Assembly: GCA_018397035.1 (NCBI GenBank)
Contig: JAGTQV010000001.1
Location: forward strand, 20,755 to 74,718
DNA from: Candidatus Bathyarchaeota archaeon
Lineage (GTDB): Archaea; Thermoproteota; Bathyarchaeia; 40CM-2-53-6; RBG-13-38-9
DNA: 53,964 nucleotides
Direction of reading: 5' to 3'
In this document: piece after piece, positions 26,217-34,834 of the stretch
Layout: every line of letters begins with the position of its first letter
Position numbering within the stretch: the stretch's first letter is position 1
Notes under the pieces: generated by a model
Told to the model about the DNA's origin: nothing
Database searches by the model: none
The model's input: only the letters and a program-made list of their open reading frames with translations
Translations under genes and position numbers: made by a program

Positions 26217-29120
26217 TCAGTCCCAAAACAGTCGAGTTCGCTGGTATTCTCTCTCGGCCTTCAGTATTTCTGCGTAGAACTCCATTTCACTCCTGACGCG
26301 TCGCCTTAGGATGCGGGCTGCTGTCCTTGGTCCAACTCCTCTCGCAGCCATGGCTAATACAGCTTTTCTTCCAGCTGTCTGCACTAAGCTGGCAGACCTC
26401 CAAGCGGTGTTCCATATTTCCTGCTCCTCATCTGTCAGCATTCTGTGATTCTTCTTCTTGAGTACTATTGGTAGCAGTCGATTATCTCCATGGTAAGCAA
26501 CCGCAACCAAAGTCGATCTACATTTCGGGCAGCGGATCGTCTCAGTCAGTGTCCCCACAGCTCTCACACTCTCCCAATCTCCGTTGAATATGCAGATCAA
26601 CCTAACGTTAGTGGACATCAGTCGCTCCTTCACTATCTCCGCTAATGTTATTGTAGGCAATGCCGGCCTTATGAGGTCGTGTGGAACTATCTTATCGATC
26701 ATTGGTAGCGCAAATGGCGAGCAGCCTGCTCCCTTCTGGTCGACTACAGCTACCTTAATCTCGTCGGCGGCGATCTTCTGGATAACCCATACTGCACCTT
26801 CGATGTCCAGCTTCTCCAAGTATATCTCACGATGAGTTTCAGAGTTTATTGGAGTATTCTGAAAGACTTCCACAAGAAGTTTGGCCTTTCTTAGGCTATA
26901 GTCGGCCTTCGCCTCCACAGCCCCGAATCTCTTTGCTACATGCCAGTGCCTCCAAGCGAATAGCTCAGTACCCTCGACACTAGCTTCGACAACCCCCCTT
27001 ACCTCTCTTGGTTTAAGTTTGAGAAGTTCGTCTGCAACCAAATTCGGCTCTAGCCTAATCGGTGCCACGAAGGCTATTCTGTAAGTGTCAACTTGGCTCA
27101 GGATCTTCACTCCAAGTCTCGCCTGTAACAGAGTGGACAGGACTAACCCCAGTGTTTCGTTAACCAAGTTTCCGAAGCATGAATGTACAATGAGGCAATT
27201 CTCGAAACGTTCCACAACAATCTGGCTGTCTGTCGGTAGAGGGTAGTTGCGGCTGTGCTCCTTAACGGTCTCGACCACCCTCTTCACTGAGATAGGGTCG
27301 AGATCCCTAGCGAGGTCAGGTGATGCGTTGTCCGCTGCCTCTGAGTAGAAGGCTCTAAGCCTCCCCACTTCTAGGGCAACCTCAAGACTTATCGGTATTA
27401 TCTCTCCTTCCCAGCTCGGTATAGCATTCAGGGTGGGCGTCACAGCCTCAACCTCAATGCTAAGTCCTTCATCATCAACGCTTATCACCCGCCAAGTGTG
27501 GCCGTGCATGATGAACTCAGTTCCTGGGCGGCACCTCTTGGCAACGAACTCTTGGTCGAGTGTACCGAGTCGTTTCTTCAAGTTGAAGTCAAAGACTGTG
27601 TATTTCTTGACGTCTGGTATTACTGAGAGATTCTCGTAGTAGTACTGTCTTGCACGCGGGAACCTGGGTGATATGGTTACGTCTCTGAGTCGGATTATCC
27701 CTTCTTGACGTAGTCGATCAAGCACGCTGGAGAAGGTTGTAAGTTCAAGGTTCCTGTAGGGGTATGCTCCCTTCACAATTTTGTAAGCCTCATCTATGGA
27801 GATCTCTCTCGTGTCCAGAGCCAGACCGACTGTTTGATGGGCTAGAACATCAAGTGCTTCTTCGTGCATCTTGACCTCTGGGAACTGTTCTCTCTTTGCA
27901 TGGTTCAGGAGTACAGCTGACTCAAGTATGTCGTCGGCCCATGTTGTGATTATGTGTCCCCGGGGTTGAGCCCCTATCTTGTGTCCGCTTCTGCCGATTC
28001 TGTGGACAAGTCTTGTCGCCTCTCTCGGTGACATGTACTGAATGACGAGGTCCACTGTCCCGACATCTATTCCAAGCTCAAGAGATGACGTACATATGAC
28101 GCCGTCGATTCTCCCGGCCTGAAAGTCAGCCTCGACCTCTTCCCTTACCTCTCTGGAGAGCGAGCCGTGATGGACCCTGAGCTTGCTCCTGCAGCCTATC
28201 GCGTTAATCTGCGACCCGAGGGCCTCGGCGTGCTCCCGCGTATTCGTGAATATTAGAGTAGAGCGCTGTTTTGATGCGAGCTCACATGTTCTTCTAGCGC
28301 GACTCACTGCTGCTGGAGGTATACCGAGCCGTTTAGCTTCCTCACGATCATTCTGATCTGGACTGAGAGATTCGATCCTGACGTCTAAGCTCCTAAGCTC
28401 AGCCGACTTGAGCACCTTAGCCTCCTTACTTGCGGAGCCTGTAAGGAACTTCGCGATCTTCTCAGCCTCACCCACAGTTGCTGAGAGCCCAATACGCTGG
28501 AAGTCCCGCCCCACAAGTCTCCTCAGCCTTTCTAGGGCAAGTGAGAGCTGAGTACCCCTCTTGACAGATGCAAGTTCGTGGATTTCATCAATTATCAACC
28601 ATTTTATGTGTTTCAGGTGTTCTCTCATCTTTCTGCCTGGAAGTATAGCTTGAAGAGTCTCAGGTGTAGTTATCAGCATGTCTGGTGGTGATCTTGCTTG
28701 TTTAGCACGTACGCCGGCTGGGGTGTCTCCGTGTCTGACTTGGATTTCTATGTCAAGCCCAACTCCGATCTCGTATAGTCGTCTGAGTAGATCGCGGTTG
28801 AGAGCCCTCAGAGGTGTGACATAGAGTATACCGATTCCCTCAGTTTTCTCTCTTGCCTTGAGGGAAGTGAAGAGGTCGAAGACTGGAAGAATGGCGGCGA
28901 GAGTCTTGCCTGTTCCAGTCGGTGCTATTAGAAGGACATTCTGACCTTCTAATATTGCAGGTATTGCAAGCTCTTGGATTGTACTAGATTCTACAATGCC
29001 TTGTCTACTGATCTGTTGCCGAATAGGCTCCTGAAGAAGCTCGAAAGCGCCTTCAGCCATCCCATACTGTCTCCAGCTAGGGAGGATTAAATATTCTTGG
29101 TTACCGGTGACTATCGGCAA
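26217..29120 (-). CDS. lhr: Lhr-type ATP-dependent helicase
   Basis: The 967-residue superfamily 2 helicase shows motif I APTGTGKT (65-72), Ia TPLRALNRDL, II DEIH, III SATVG, IV LIFTNTREHAEAL, V SSLELGIDVGTVDLVIQY and VI HRIGRSGH. The long region after about residue 420 matches the Lhr core extension (FVAKRCRPGTEFIMHGHTWRVI). Late cysteines CPKCRST form a knuckle near residue 850. Lhr enzymes unwind RNA:DNA and branched DNA. A second ATG (MAEGAFELL, residue 21) may be the true start. No intein is present. Confidence 0.93.
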   Translation of the reverse strand: MPIVTGNQEYLILPSWRQYGMAEGAFELLQEPIRQQISRQGIVESSTIQELAIPAILEGQNVLLIAPTGTGKTLAAILPVFDLFTSLKAREKTEGIGILYVTPLRALNRDLLRRLYEIGVGLDIEIQVRHGDTPAGVRAKQARSPPDMLITTPETLQAILPGRKMREHLKHIKWLIIDEIHELASVKRGTQLSLALERLRRLVGRDFQRIGLSATVGEAEKIAKFLTGSASKEAKVLKSAELRSLDVRIESLSPDQNDREEAKRLGIPPAAVSRARRTCELASKQRSTLIFTNTREHAEALGSQINAIGCRSKLRVHHGSLSREVREEVEADFQAGRIDGVICTSSLELGIDVGTVDLVIQYMSPREATRLVHRIGRSGHKIGAQPRGHIITTWADDILESAVLLNHAKREQFPEVKMHEEALDVLAHQTVGLALDTREISIDEAYKIVKGAYPYRNLELTTFSSVLDRLRQEGIIRLRDVTISPRFPRARQYYYENLSVIPDVKKYTVFDFNLKKRLGTLDQEFVAKRCRPGTEFIMHGHTWRVISVDDEGLSIEVEAVTPTLNAIPSWEGEIIPISLEVALEVGRLRAFYSEAADNASPDLARDLDPISVKRVVETVKEHSRNYPLPTDSQIVVERFENCLIVHSCFGNLVNETLGLVLSTLLQARLGVKILSQVDTYRIAFVAPIRLEPNLVADELLKLKPREVRGVVEASVEGTELFAWRHWHVAKRFGAVEAKADYSLRKAKLLVEVFQNTPINSETHREIYLEKLDIEGAVWVIQKIAADEIKVAVVDQKGAGCSPFALPMIDKIVPHDLIRPALPTITLAEIVKERLMSTNVRLICIFNGDWESVRAVGTLTETIRCPKCRSTLVAVAYHGDNRLLPIVLKKKNHRMLTDEEQEIWNTAWRSASLVQTAGRKAVLAMAARGVGPRTAARILRRRVRSEMEFYAEILKAEREYQRTRLFWD

Positions 29121-29218
29121 CCTAACTGAATAAAGATTCTACGTCTGTCCCGCTCCTAGTTAGATGATTTGGTGCGAGTCGATGACTAGCAAAATTAACC
29201 CCTTCGAGGAAGTGAAAA

Positions 29219-29680
29219 GTGGGTTACTGGGCTGCAAAGATCCTGACTCATCTCGGTTGCATTCTTGTCGCGGCTAGTGACTCGAAGTGAGCTGCGATAT
29301 CCTTGTTCCGGCTGCCCTTGAATTCCATAGTAACCTCTAATGCCCTGAATATCAAGGCGAAGATCGCTTGCGAGGGGGCTAATGGCCCTACGACCGTTGA
29401 GGCTGAACAAATACTCCATGAACGTGGCGTGCTGGTGTGCCGGACATTGTTGCCAATGGCGGAGGCGTGACCGTCAGCTACTTCGAATAGATGCAGAATC
29501 TTAACAGGACACGCTGGACAGAGAAAGAAGTCTACAGTAGGCTGGAGTCGATTATGCTCAAAGCCTTTTCTGATGTTTGTGAAGTTTCAGCTAACACCGG
29601 TATGAGCATGAGGAACGCTGCCTACGCCTTATCTCTTGAAAGACTCGCAGACGCACCTATGAAACTTGGACTGTTTCCCC
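29219..29680 (+). pseudogene. Glutamate dehydrogenase remnant
   Basis: Only the C-terminal part survives, in pieces. GYWAAKILTHLGC..LVAASDSK lies at 29219 onward; it is joined by an apparent deletion of about 50 codons to LEVSCDILVPAALEFHSNL, then GANGPTTVEAEQILHERGVLV, VPDIVANGGGVTVSYFE (stop TAG where tryptophan is normal) and NRTRWTEKEVYSRLESIML..AFSDV...MRNAAYALSLERLADA. Frames change at least twice. The family interconverts glutamate and 2-oxoglutarate. The N-terminal two thirds are missing. Confidence 0.85.
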
Positions 29681-29794
29681 AGCTTCATCTACTCACTCTG
29701 CCTCCATCTAAGACGAGTAAACCGGATTGCTTCCCACTAATCAGAAACATTTACAAAAAGTCATCTATTTTTGTAGAAATCTCAACTTAAATTA

Positions 29795-30210
29795 ACATTT
29801 TTCTGAAGTTTTTACTCGGCTCCCAACTACCGTAGACTGAAGCTTGCGGGGGCTCGTTTTCTGTTTCAGTTCTTTGTATGCCTGGTGGTCTAGGGTTTTT
29901 CTAGTGTTTGCGTTGGCGTGCTCGATGTGCCAGGTTATTGCTTCGCTCGTGGTTGAGCCTATTCTGCCGCTCTTGCAAGCGATCACAAATAGGTGGCACT
30001 ATTCAGCCCAAACTCCACCGCATGCAATACCACCCCCACCTCCTTAGCTGTCCGCCTGAAGCTTCGCATACAGGCCTCCTTCACCTCCACGTCCTTGAAC
30101 GCCTCACGTCCATGTTTTGGCGTGGACTGCAGTTGCAGGTTCGCCTCTCCAATGCTATGCAGTCCCCTAACGAGTTCGAATCCAAGAAAATCTACTAGCC
30201 TCTTAGAGTA
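29795..30210 (-). pseudogene. Degenerate unidentified ORF
   Basis: On the minus strand about 70 codons (LVDFLGFELVRGLHS...REAFKDVEVKEACMRSFRRTAKEVGVVLH) and then, in another frame, about 60 codons (RIGSTTSEAITWHIEHANANTRKTL) read like protein, with a stop and shift between them near 29990. I cannot assign a family. A decayed mobile-element protein is possible. The rest of 29681-30361 shows nothing I can support. Confidence 0.35.
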
Positions 30211-30361
30211 CCTACGGTATTACTGTTCGTTTACTCAGTGAGCCAGTAAAGTGATTGCTGAGCCTACTCCTATTTCAACCTCAAGACCAGAAGAGACCTT
30301 GCATCCTAGAACTAAACTCCGAGGGGTTCACTCGAAAACTGGAGGAACGTGAAGGCTAACT

Positions 30362-30775
30362 CTACCGGACTATCAGAACAGGACATGAAGCATGGTGACT
30401 AACACTATTGCTGACGCTCCCTAGAAGGAAGCGCTTAGCCCTGCTTAAGCCACGACTACCGATGACTATGAGATCAACGCCTTCCTCTCTTGCCACGTTG
30501 ATTATCGTATCTGCAACCTGCCCAGTCTCGAGCCTTGTAGAAGATCTAACTCCCAGAGAATCAGTTATCTTCCTCATGTTCTCAAGCACCTTCCTTCCAG
30601 ATTCCTCAAGCGGCCGGTAGTCAATAATTCCAGCTTCAACGCCCAGTATGATCGGGGGTGGAACAACGGTAAGCAGTAGCAGTTCTGAGCCAAACTTCTC
30701 GCTGATACTGCATGCATACCTAACAGCGTTCTCTGAACTTTTGGATCCATCAACAGGGACAAGTAACCTCTTGAT
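30362..30775 (-). CDS. Universal stress protein (UspA family)
   Basis: The 137-residue protein begins IKRLLVPVDGSKSSENAVRYA and ends with the ATP-binding signature VIGSRGLSRAKRFLLGSVSNSV followed by HHASCPVLIVR, the classic UspA G-x2-G-x9-G(S) form. It likely binds ATP and acts in stress response; no partner is known. The ATG at 30775 is chosen over one 66 bp upstream because it fits the family start. It is divergent from the lactonase gene. Confidence 0.92.
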   Translation of the reverse strand: MKRLLVPVDGSKSSENAVRYACSISEKFGSELLLLTVVPPPIILGVEAGIIDYRPLEESGRKVLENMRKITDSLGVRSSTRLETGQVADTIINVAREEGVDLIVIGSRGLSRAKRFLLGSVSNSVSHHASCPVLIVR

Positions 30776-30935
30776 CATGCTCGAACCGATATAGAATGGC
30801 CGGCCGACGAATAAAAGCTTCCGTCTAGCTTCTTGCAGCACGGATCTGTTAGGCCCCTATGGTAACTGAGTCTTCCGAACATACGGGGTGAACCATAAGC
30901 ATTTTATTTGTACCTCCTCTACTCGCTACTCAGTG

Positions 30936-32015
30936 ATGTCTGGTATGAAGAGGTATGACATAGGAATAATGTTTGCAAATGATGAAGAGCAGGAGAGACC
31001 TATAGATCGTGAGACATGGCTTCGTGAGTGCTTTCCAGAATGGGGAACCTATCTCAACAGACAAATAGAAGCTGAGAAGGTTGAGAAGAACAAACTCGTC
31101 CTCTGGTGGTTTGGCGCCTGCGCATTCTACATAAAGACGCCGGGTGACGCAAACATCCTGATAGACAACTACAGTGGTCCCTCACTTTACATTACCTATG
31201 AGGGGGGAGGGGGTCCAGTGCGTATGAACGGCGCTGAGCGGCAAGAGTGGATGCGTTGCAATCCACACGTCGTTGATCCATGGGCTTTCACCAAAGTAGA
31301 TGCATTACTATCTACACATCCTCATAACGACCATTGCGACATCTATACAGTGAAGCCGCTTATTAAGAACACAAAATGTGTGTTCATAGGCCCACCTGCT
31401 TCATGTAGGATGTTTGCGATGTATGGGGTTCCAGAGAACAGGATCGTGCAGATGAAGCCAAACGATAGACATAAGATCAAAGATACGACGATAAAGGCTA
31501 CGAGGTCGACAGACTTCTGTGCACTAAGGGGCGGAGAAGTGAGGCCAGGGAAGTCGATAGATGAAGTGGGACTGAACTACCTTGTGGAAACTCCGGCTGG
31601 CAATGTGTACCACACTGGAGATTCGTCATACCATGACTACTACTATAGAGTTGGGAGGGAGAATAAGGTTGACATAGCTTTAGTCAATTGCGGTGACAGC
31701 CCACCTAGCTTTACCGACAAAATGTCATTCGCTGATGCCGCGAGAGTCGCCAACCAGCTACGGGCTAAAGTGCTTATTCCAATGCACTATGACAACTGGG
31801 CAATAACGGAGGGGGATCCAGCTGAACTAGAGGCCATAGTCAAAATGAAGTACCCGAATCTAAAGACCTTCATCATGAAGTGGGGCGGTCGCTTCGAGTG
31901 GCCGACAGACGCAGATAAAGGTCGATACGTGTATCCGAGGCAAGAGGAGAGGGCTCGACCAGAACTCTCCTGGGAGTATGGAGACAAACCACGCGTCAAG
32001 CTGGTTGTGGAGTAA
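30936..32015 (+). CDS. UlaG-like MBL-fold lactonase
   Basis: The metallo-beta-lactamase fold protein of about 359 residues resembles L-ascorbate-6-phosphate lactonase. The metal motif is THPHNDHCD, preceded by LWWFGACAFYIKT and ILIDNYSGPSLY, with later YHTGDSSYHDYYY and LIPMHYDNWAIT carrying further ligands. Its true substrate is unknown; no other ula genes are near. The ATG at 30936 was picked because an AT-rich ATTTTATTT lies about 30 bp upstream, fitting a short leader; an ATG at 30888 is also in frame. A dead paralog lies at 115-1113. Confidence 0.88.
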   Translation: MSGMKRYDIGIMFANDEEQERPIDRETWLRECFPEWGTYLNRQIEAEKVEKNKLVLWWFGACAFYIKTPGDANILIDNYSGPSLYITYEGGGGPVRMNGAERQEWMRCNPHVVDPWAFTKVDALLSTHPHNDHCDIYTVKPLIKNTKCVFIGPPASCRMFAMYGVPENRIVQMKPNDRHKIKDTTIKATRSTDFCALRGGEVRPGKSIDEVGLNYLVETPAGNVYHTGDSSYHDYYYRVGRENKVDIALVNCGDSPPSFTDKMSFADAARVANQLRAKVLIPMHYDNWAITEGDPAELEAIVKMKYPNLKTFIMKWGGRFEWPTDADKGRYVYPRQEERARPELSWEYGDKPRVKLVVE

Positions 32016-32028
32016 AGACACAACCAGC
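32000..32028 (+). terminator. Stem-loop at the lactonase stop
   Basis: GCTGGTTGTG (32000-32009) pairs perfectly with CACAACCAGC (32019-32028). The TAA stop sits in the 9-nt loop. Only a pyrimidine-rich stretch follows, so it may terminate transcription or protect the 3' end. Confidence 0.5.
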
Positions 32029-32240
32029 CTCACTTCTTACCTAGAGTCATCTTAACGCATTCGTGTAAATTTTCGCTTAAAGCCACGAAAATCCATAGGG
32101 AAAATTTTAAAGTAAATAATCATATTCGGTTCGATATCTGCCTGGGACAGACACATTGTTCACTCAAAATTTGCAGAATCTTGTAAATTTAAGTGTGGAT
32201 GTCGCGTATAATTGAATACGAAAAGTGCTGTTGCTAAGCA

Positions 32241-32708
32241 TTGAGTCTAGAAGAGTACCTTCAAAAGAATAATGTCTGGCACCGGTTTCTTCGGAAGAGC
32301 GAGACCATACATACAGCAGATGCGGCCGAAGCTGCAGGTATACCGCTGAATAGGGTAACGAAGAACCTCATCTCAATTACGGACGATGGTGAGTATATTC
32401 TGTTGATAGTCCCGGGAGACAGGAAGGTTGATCTGGATGCTGCTGCCGCCGCAGTCAACACAAAGACTATAAGACTTGTTCCTTTCAGCAAGGCTGAAGG
32501 GATAAGCGGCTACCCTCCTGGAGGCACCCCCTCGATCGGACACAGAACCAGATTGCGAACCATCATGGAGAAAGGGTTACTTCAGTATGATACCGTATAT
32601 TGCGGCGGAGGTTCTAGGGATAAGCTACTTGAATTGAGAGTCCAAGACATTATCAAACTGAATGTTGCGATAGTCGCAGACATCGTAGAAAAGGAAAAAG
32701 CTGTCTGA
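32241..32708 (+). CDS. YbaK/ProX-type aminoacyl-tRNA deacylase
   Basis: The 155-residue protein shows the YbaK-fold pattern: HTADAAEAAGIPLNRVTKNLISI, YILLIVPGDRKVDLDAAAAAV, PFSKAEGISGYPPGGTPSIGH with the family GxxPPxG-like loop, and YCGGGSRDKLLELRVQDI. These enzymes hydrolyse mischarged tRNAs (for example Ala or Cys on tRNA-Pro); the exact substrate is not known. The start is a TTG at 32241. It is followed closely by a tRNA-Ser gene. Confidence 0.9.
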   Translation: MSLEEYLQKNNVWHRFLRKSETIHTADAAEAAGIPLNRVTKNLISITDDGEYILLIVPGDRKVDLDAAAAAVNTKTIRLVPFSKAEGISGYPPGGTPSIGHRTRLRTIMEKGLLQYDTVYCGGGSRDKLLELRVQDIIKLNVAIVADIVEKEKAV

Positions 32709-32711
32709 AAA

Positions 32712-32720
32712 GTTTTAACG
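32712..32720 (+). promoter_or_regulatory. TATA box of tRNA-Ser gene
   Basis: GTTTTAACG lies 24-32 bp before the tRNA 5' end and just after the deacylase stop, the expected TATA position. Confidence 0.45.
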
Positions 32721-32743
32721 CGGACTATACTGCACTTTCATAT

Positions 32744-32855
32744 GCCGGGGTGGCAGAGCGGCAAAGATTCGGGCCAATGCGCCGGACTCGAGAACATCAA
32801 CCAAGACATCCGGTTCTCCTCTGGGAGAGCAGGGGTTCAAGTCCCCTCCCCGGCG
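32744..32855 (+). tRNA. tRNA-Ser (CGA) with intron(s)
   Basis: Acceptor GCCGGGG (32744-32750) pairs CCCCGGC (32848-32854), with G73 as usual for serine. The anticodon stem CCGGA (32782-32786) pairs TCCGG (32809-32813); the loop C-T-CGA-G gives anticodon CGA at 32789-32791. The long variable arm (TCTCC with GGGAGA) and T stem AGGGG/CCCCT are clear. A 15-nt insertion at 37/38 (about 32793-32807) must be removed. The D loop is about 22 nt, roughly 12 nt longer than usual, so a second small intron near 32763-32774 is possible. With both removed the tRNA is about 85 nt. CCA is not encoded. Confidence 0.85.
32793..32807 (+). other. tRNA-Ser intron at 37/38
   Basis: The 15-nt A-rich insertion separates G37 from A38. 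Its removal restores the 7-nt loop CTCGAGA closed by a perfect 5-bp stem. Confidence 0.75.
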
Positions 32856-33292
32856 CCTCACTCACCGTATACTGGTTTATGGTCTCTTTTGGCTTTACGC
32901 TTTCTGTACAAAATGGCAGGTAATTATGTCTCCAAATTGACAAATTTGTGTCAATTAGCGAGTGTAACTCTGGAAGGCTAGGCTGCATTATCGTAATAGA
33001 CGTATGATAAGTGCGGTGGATCAGAGGTTCCATCAGGCCAAAGAAGCTATGGTGCCGGAAGATTATGTAAATTCCAGAGCATGGTCCGCTCAGCCTACAC
33101 AACCAACGTTCACGGCGCCAAGCAACCAGAAGTTGAGCCTCTGCTTTTGGAGCATTATAGCATCGAGAACCTGGAGCGCACAGAGGTAACGCTCCACCTC
33201 CACTATACACGGGGATGTCAAAGTGAAGATATTTCTGGCAGCCTCAAGAAAGATAAGACGAGATTCCTAATATTTGGAAGAAGAGAGCGACT
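32856..33292. other. 437-bp gap before the DP1 gene
   Basis: Two overlapping plus-strand frames (33004-33189 and 33081-33308) have no recognisable domain, and neither carries a convincing start. A T-rich stretch after the tRNA (near 32878-32890) may end its transcript. I see no gene I can support; a long leader or a decayed gene is possible. Confidence 0.4.
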
Positions 33293-34834
33293 GTGTCGGC
33301 AAAGCTGAAACAGGCCGTAGAGAGCATAACGCATGCCGGCTATCAACTTGAGGCGGAGGCCTTCGAGCTCCTCCAAATCCTACAGAATGAGCAAAGCTTC
33401 AATTCCATCATATCTGAGTCTCTGAGACAGGCTGAGGAACAACAGCCGAAAGCCGTGGTTATCACACGGGAAATCGTTGAGAAGGCTCTCGCTAGAGTTG
33501 TTCGTGCAAAGGAAGTCTCCGTGGCGGCATCAACGAAGAGGGCAGTAACGCCTCTCGCCAAGGACGTCAGCAGCGAACTGGCGATCTTCCGAGACACAGA
33601 GGACTTCTCAAGCGGAACGATAGACGACTTCAACAAACACTTCAAAGACAGATTTGTGAAGCTCTCAAACATCCTTCATGAAAGATTGGATTTCAGGGAG
33701 GCCCGCCCCATCGCGTATGCCCTAGAGGCGAAGCAGGGTGAGAAAGTGAAGATGACTGCCATTGTAATTGGAAAGCGTGAGCGCTCTAATCAATTATCTC
33801 TGGAGATCGAGGACTTTGAAAGTGCCGCAACAGTCATGGTGTTCCCTCAGAGGAATAGAGATATCTATGAGACCGCGAGGAAGATCCTGCTGGATCAGGT
33901 GGTGGGAATAGAGGCGGTACGCGGCAGAGGCGACCTCTTCATTGCAGAGCGAATAGTCATGCCTGACGTGCCGGAGAAACGTGCTGCTGGCACAGAATGG
34001 CCGATAAATGCAGTACTGCTGTCTGACATTCATGCAGGGAGCAGAACTTTCTGCGCTGATGCCTTCGAGAGGCTTATCATGTGGTTAAACGGTAAGATTG
34101 GGAATGCGAGACAGACAGACGCGGCCTTCAGAACTAAGTACGTCTTGATAGCTGGAGACCTGGTTGATGGCGTTGGGGTCTACCCTCACCAAGAAGGGGA
34201 TTTGGTTATCACTGATGTATATGAACAGTACAGACTCGTAGCTAGATACATCGAGCAAATACCAGACTATATTGAAGTGGTAGTGATTCCAGGAAACCAT
34301 GATGCCGTGAGACAGGCGCTGCCTCAGCCTCCAATACCAAGAGAATTTGCTGAACCGGTATATGAGGCAAGAAGGATAGTAAGCTTAGGAAATCCGTCTG
34401 AGATCGGACTTCATGGGATTCACTTCTTATTATACCATGGAAGGAGCTTGGACGACGTCATAGCGAGGGTTCCTAACCTCAGCATGAGGGCGCCTGAGAA
34501 GGCGATGGAATATCTCCTAAGATGCAGACACCTAGCCCCGGAGTACGGTGGCAGAACATCGCTGGCACCCGAGAGCAAGGATCGGCTCATTATCAGTAAA
34601 CCTCCAGACGTTTTTCAAGCTGGACACATACACATCGCGAAAAGTTCAGTGTATAGGGGCATCGTAGTAGTAAACTGTGGGAGCTGGCAAAATCAGACTG
34701 AATATCAAAGAAGAATGGGTGTAGAGCCTACACCTGGACTTATGCCGCTCCTGAACCTACAGACGATGGAACTAAGCATGGTAGATTTCATCTCTAACGT
34801 GAGCACCTTCTCTCAGAAACAAGGAACCTCCTGA
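33293..34834 (+). CDS. polB: DNA polymerase D small subunit (DP1)
   Basis: The 513-residue protein has an N-terminal helical region, a middle OB fold (about 150-225, VKMTAIVIGKRE..LEIED) and a C-terminal phosphoesterase domain with LLSDIHAGSRTF, IAGDLVDGVGVYP, VIPGNHDAVRQALPQPPI, LLYHGRSLDD and QAGHIHIAKSS. The metal residues of the Mre11-like 3'-5' proofreading site are all kept. It pairs with DP2 (46595-50032) to form PolD. The start is a GTG at 33293. Its last 41 bp overlap the 3' end of the convergent cdc6 gene. Confidence 0.95.
   Translation: MSAKLKQAVESITHAGYQLEAEAFELLQILQNEQSFNSIISESLRQAEEQQPKAVVITREIVEKALARVVRAKEVSVAASTKRAVTPLAKDVSSELAIFRDTEDFSSGTIDDFNKHFKDRFVKLSNILHERLDFREARPIAYALEAKQGEKVKMTAIVIGKRERSNQLSLEIEDFESAATVMVFPQRNRDIYETARKILLDQVVGIEAVRGRGDLFIAERIVMPDVPEKRAAGTEWPINAVLLSDIHAGSRTFCADAFERLIMWLNGKIGNARQTDAAFRTKYVLIAGDLVDGVGVYPHQEGDLVITDVYEQYRLVARYIEQIPDYIEVVVIPGNHDAVRQALPQPPIPREFAEPVYEARRIVSLGNPSEIGLHGIHFLLYHGRSLDDVIARVPNLSMRAPEKAMEYLLRCRHLAPEYGGRTSLAPESKDRLIISKPPDVFQAGHIHIAKSSVYRGIVVVNCGSWQNQTEYQRRMGVEPTPGLMPLLNLQTMELSMVDFISNVSTFSQKQGTS

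Noticed and set aside
33004-33308. Two short frames upstream of the DP1 gene
   Set aside because: No recognisable motif and they overlap each other in different frames; kept only as an unexplained gap.
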